Part shown: piece by piece, positions 5,005-5,812 of the stretch
Numbering within the stretch: position 1 is the stretch's first letter
Layout of the letters: every line of letters starts with the position of its first letter
Source of the DNA: Rubrivivax sp.
GTDB taxonomy: Bacteria > Pseudomonadota > Gammaproteobacteria > Burkholderiales > Burkholderiaceae_C
Reading direction: 5' to 3'
Assembly: GCA_030693565.1 (NCBI GenBank)
Contig: JAUYAJ010000205.1
Location: 1-5,812 of the forward strand
Length of the DNA: 5,812 nt
Translations under genes and position numbers: made by a program
The notes under the pieces: model-generated
What the model saw: only the letters and a program-made list of their open reading frames with translations
Databases searched by the model: none
What the model was told of the DNA's origin: nothing

Positions 5005-5787
5005 TCAGACCCCGAAGCCGTCGTCGGCAGCGATCACCGCGCCGTTGACGAAGTGGCTCTCGTTGGCGCACAGCATCATCAGCACGGCGTCCAGGTCCTG
5101 CGGCTTGCCCACGCGCTTGCGCGGCAGCATCGTCATCAGCTTCTTGCCGGCCTCGGTCTGCCAATGGTGGTGGTTGATCTCGGTGTCGATGTAGCCCGGG
5201 CAGATGGCGTTGACGTTGATGCCGTAGCGGCCCCATTCGAGTGCCATCGCCTTCGTCATGTGGATCACGGTGGCCTTGCTCATCGCGTAGACGCCGATCT
5301 GCGACAGCACGCGCAGCCCGGCCATCGAGGCCACGTTGACGATGCGCCCGCCGGTGAAGGTGCCGGGCGCGGCGCCGCGGGCGCGCGCGATCATGCGTTT
5401 GCCGACCTCCTGCGCGACGAAAAACGCGCCGCGGGCGTTGACGTTCAACACGTAGTCATACTCGTCGGGCGTCACGTCGACCAGCTTGCCGGTGGTGCTG
5501 ACGCCGGCGTTGTTGACCAGGATGTCGATCGTGCCCATCTCGGTCTCGGCGTGGGCGACCGCGGCGGCAATGCTCACCGGGTCGGTGACGTCCAGTCCCA
5601 CCACATGAGCGTCACCGCCTTCGGACTCGATCTCGGCGCGCAGCGTCTTCAGCATCTCGATGCGCCGCGCCGCCAGCACGACGCCGGCGCCGGCCTTGGC
5701 CAGCGTGCGGGCGAACTGCGCGCCCAATCCGCTGGACGCGCCGGTGATCATCGCAACACGCCCCGACAGATCGATTTGATAGCTCAT
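5005..5787 (-). CDS. Short-chain dehydrogenase/reductase (classical SDR)
   Basis: A 260-aa classical SDR, an NAD(P)-dependent oxidoreductase with a Rossmann fold. The nucleotide-binding motif TGASSGLG is at residues 15-22. D66-V67 contacts the adenine ring, NNAG is at 92-95, and the active-site tetrad is N117, S154, Y167 and K171 (YAMSK). The PG motif CPGYIDTEI is at 196-204. Arginines R41-R42 after the second beta strand, with no acidic residue there, favour NADPH. The segment after PG contains an unusual HHH run (206-208) in the substrate-loop region. It resembles FabG-like and 3-hydroxyacyl-CoA dehydrogenase-like SDRs, but the substrate cannot be fixed. ATG 5787 has AGGAGG 8 nt upstream. 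It is the first visible gene of the leftward unit, and the strong SD fits a lead gene. Its promoter would lie at or beyond the right edge. Confidence 0.93.
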   Translation of the reverse strand: MSYQIDLSGRVAMITGASSGLGAQFARTLAKAGAGVVLAARRIEMLKTLRAEIESEGGDAHVVGLDVTDPVSIAAAVAHAETEMGTIDILVNNAGVSTTGKLVDVTPDEYDYVLNVNARGAFFVAQEVGKRMIARARGAAPGTFTGGRIVNVASMAGLRVLSQIGVYAMSKATVIHMTKAMALEWGRYGINVNAICPGYIDTEINHHHWQTEAGKKLMTMLPRKRVGKPQDLDAVLMMLCANESHFVNGAVIAADDGFGV

Positions 5788-5795
5788 GACAGTGT

Positions 5796-5801
5796 CCTCC
5801 T
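5796..5801 (-). promoter_or_regulatory. Ribosome binding site of the SDR gene
   Basis: A consensus AGGAGG on the minus strand lies 8 nt before the ATG at 5787. It is the strongest SD in the window and contrasts with the weak sites at the internal genes of this unit. Confidence 0.8.
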
Positions 5802-5812
5802 CGGGTCTTCAG

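Noticed and set aside
3786..5048. Open frame of 420 codons on the plus strand
   Set aside because: It lies antisense across three clearly recognised genes (cysteine synthase-like, FcbC-type thioesterase, yceH). It has no family motif or credible SD.
1..5812. Mobile elements, CRISPR arrays, tRNA/rRNA genes, toxin-antitoxin or defence modules
   Set aside because: I found no terminal inverted repeats with a transposase, no regularly spaced repeats, no tRNA-like cloverleaf and no unexplained gap above about 120 nt. Nearly all sequence is accounted for by metabolic genes and their regulators.

Overview
The window is a GC-rich, gene-dense stretch of bacterial chromosome with very short intergenic gaps, several 1-4 nt gene junctions and GTG starts. 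Codon use strongly favours G/C in the third position. Protein style and gene content (a ScoA/ScoB pair, a YceH/DUF480 protein, hotdog thioesterases) suggest a betaproteobacterium of the order Burkholderiales. That placement is inference from recognised families, because there is no rRNA or other marker here.

There are three transcription units. (1) Leftward, 1-964: scoA followed by the 5' part of scoB, the two subunits of a succinyl-CoA:3-oxoacid CoA-transferase; scoB runs off the left edge. (2) Rightward, 1083-2775: a PaaI-type hotdog thioesterase, a PAS-LuxR single-protein regulator and a glutathione S-transferase family protein, joined by two 4-nt stop/start overlaps, so very probably one translationally coupled operon. 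Units 1 and 2 diverge from a 118-nt intergenic region. It holds a perfect 9-bp inverted repeat that overlaps a -10-like hexamer and is the best regulatory signal in the window. (3) Leftward, 5787-2789: a short-chain dehydrogenase/reductase, a YceH-family protein, an FcbC/YbgC-type acyl-CoA thioesterase and a PLP-dependent cysteine synthase/desulfhydrase-like enzyme, with gaps of 7, 6 and 1 nt, again operon-like. Units 2 and 3 converge with only 13 nt between stop codons and no clear terminator.

The common theme is acyl-CoA and small-molecule metabolism: CoA transfer to 3-oxoacids, two unrelated-subfamily thioesterases, an SDR, a GST and a sulfur amino-acid enzyme. I see no mobile element, CRISPR array, RNA gene, phage gene or defence module. 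Nothing here clearly amounts to an undescribed multi-gene system. The points most worth following are the divergent dyad operator, the orphan PAS-LuxR regulator embedded between two enzymes, and the Cds1-like enzyme with its atypical substrate loop and GTG start.
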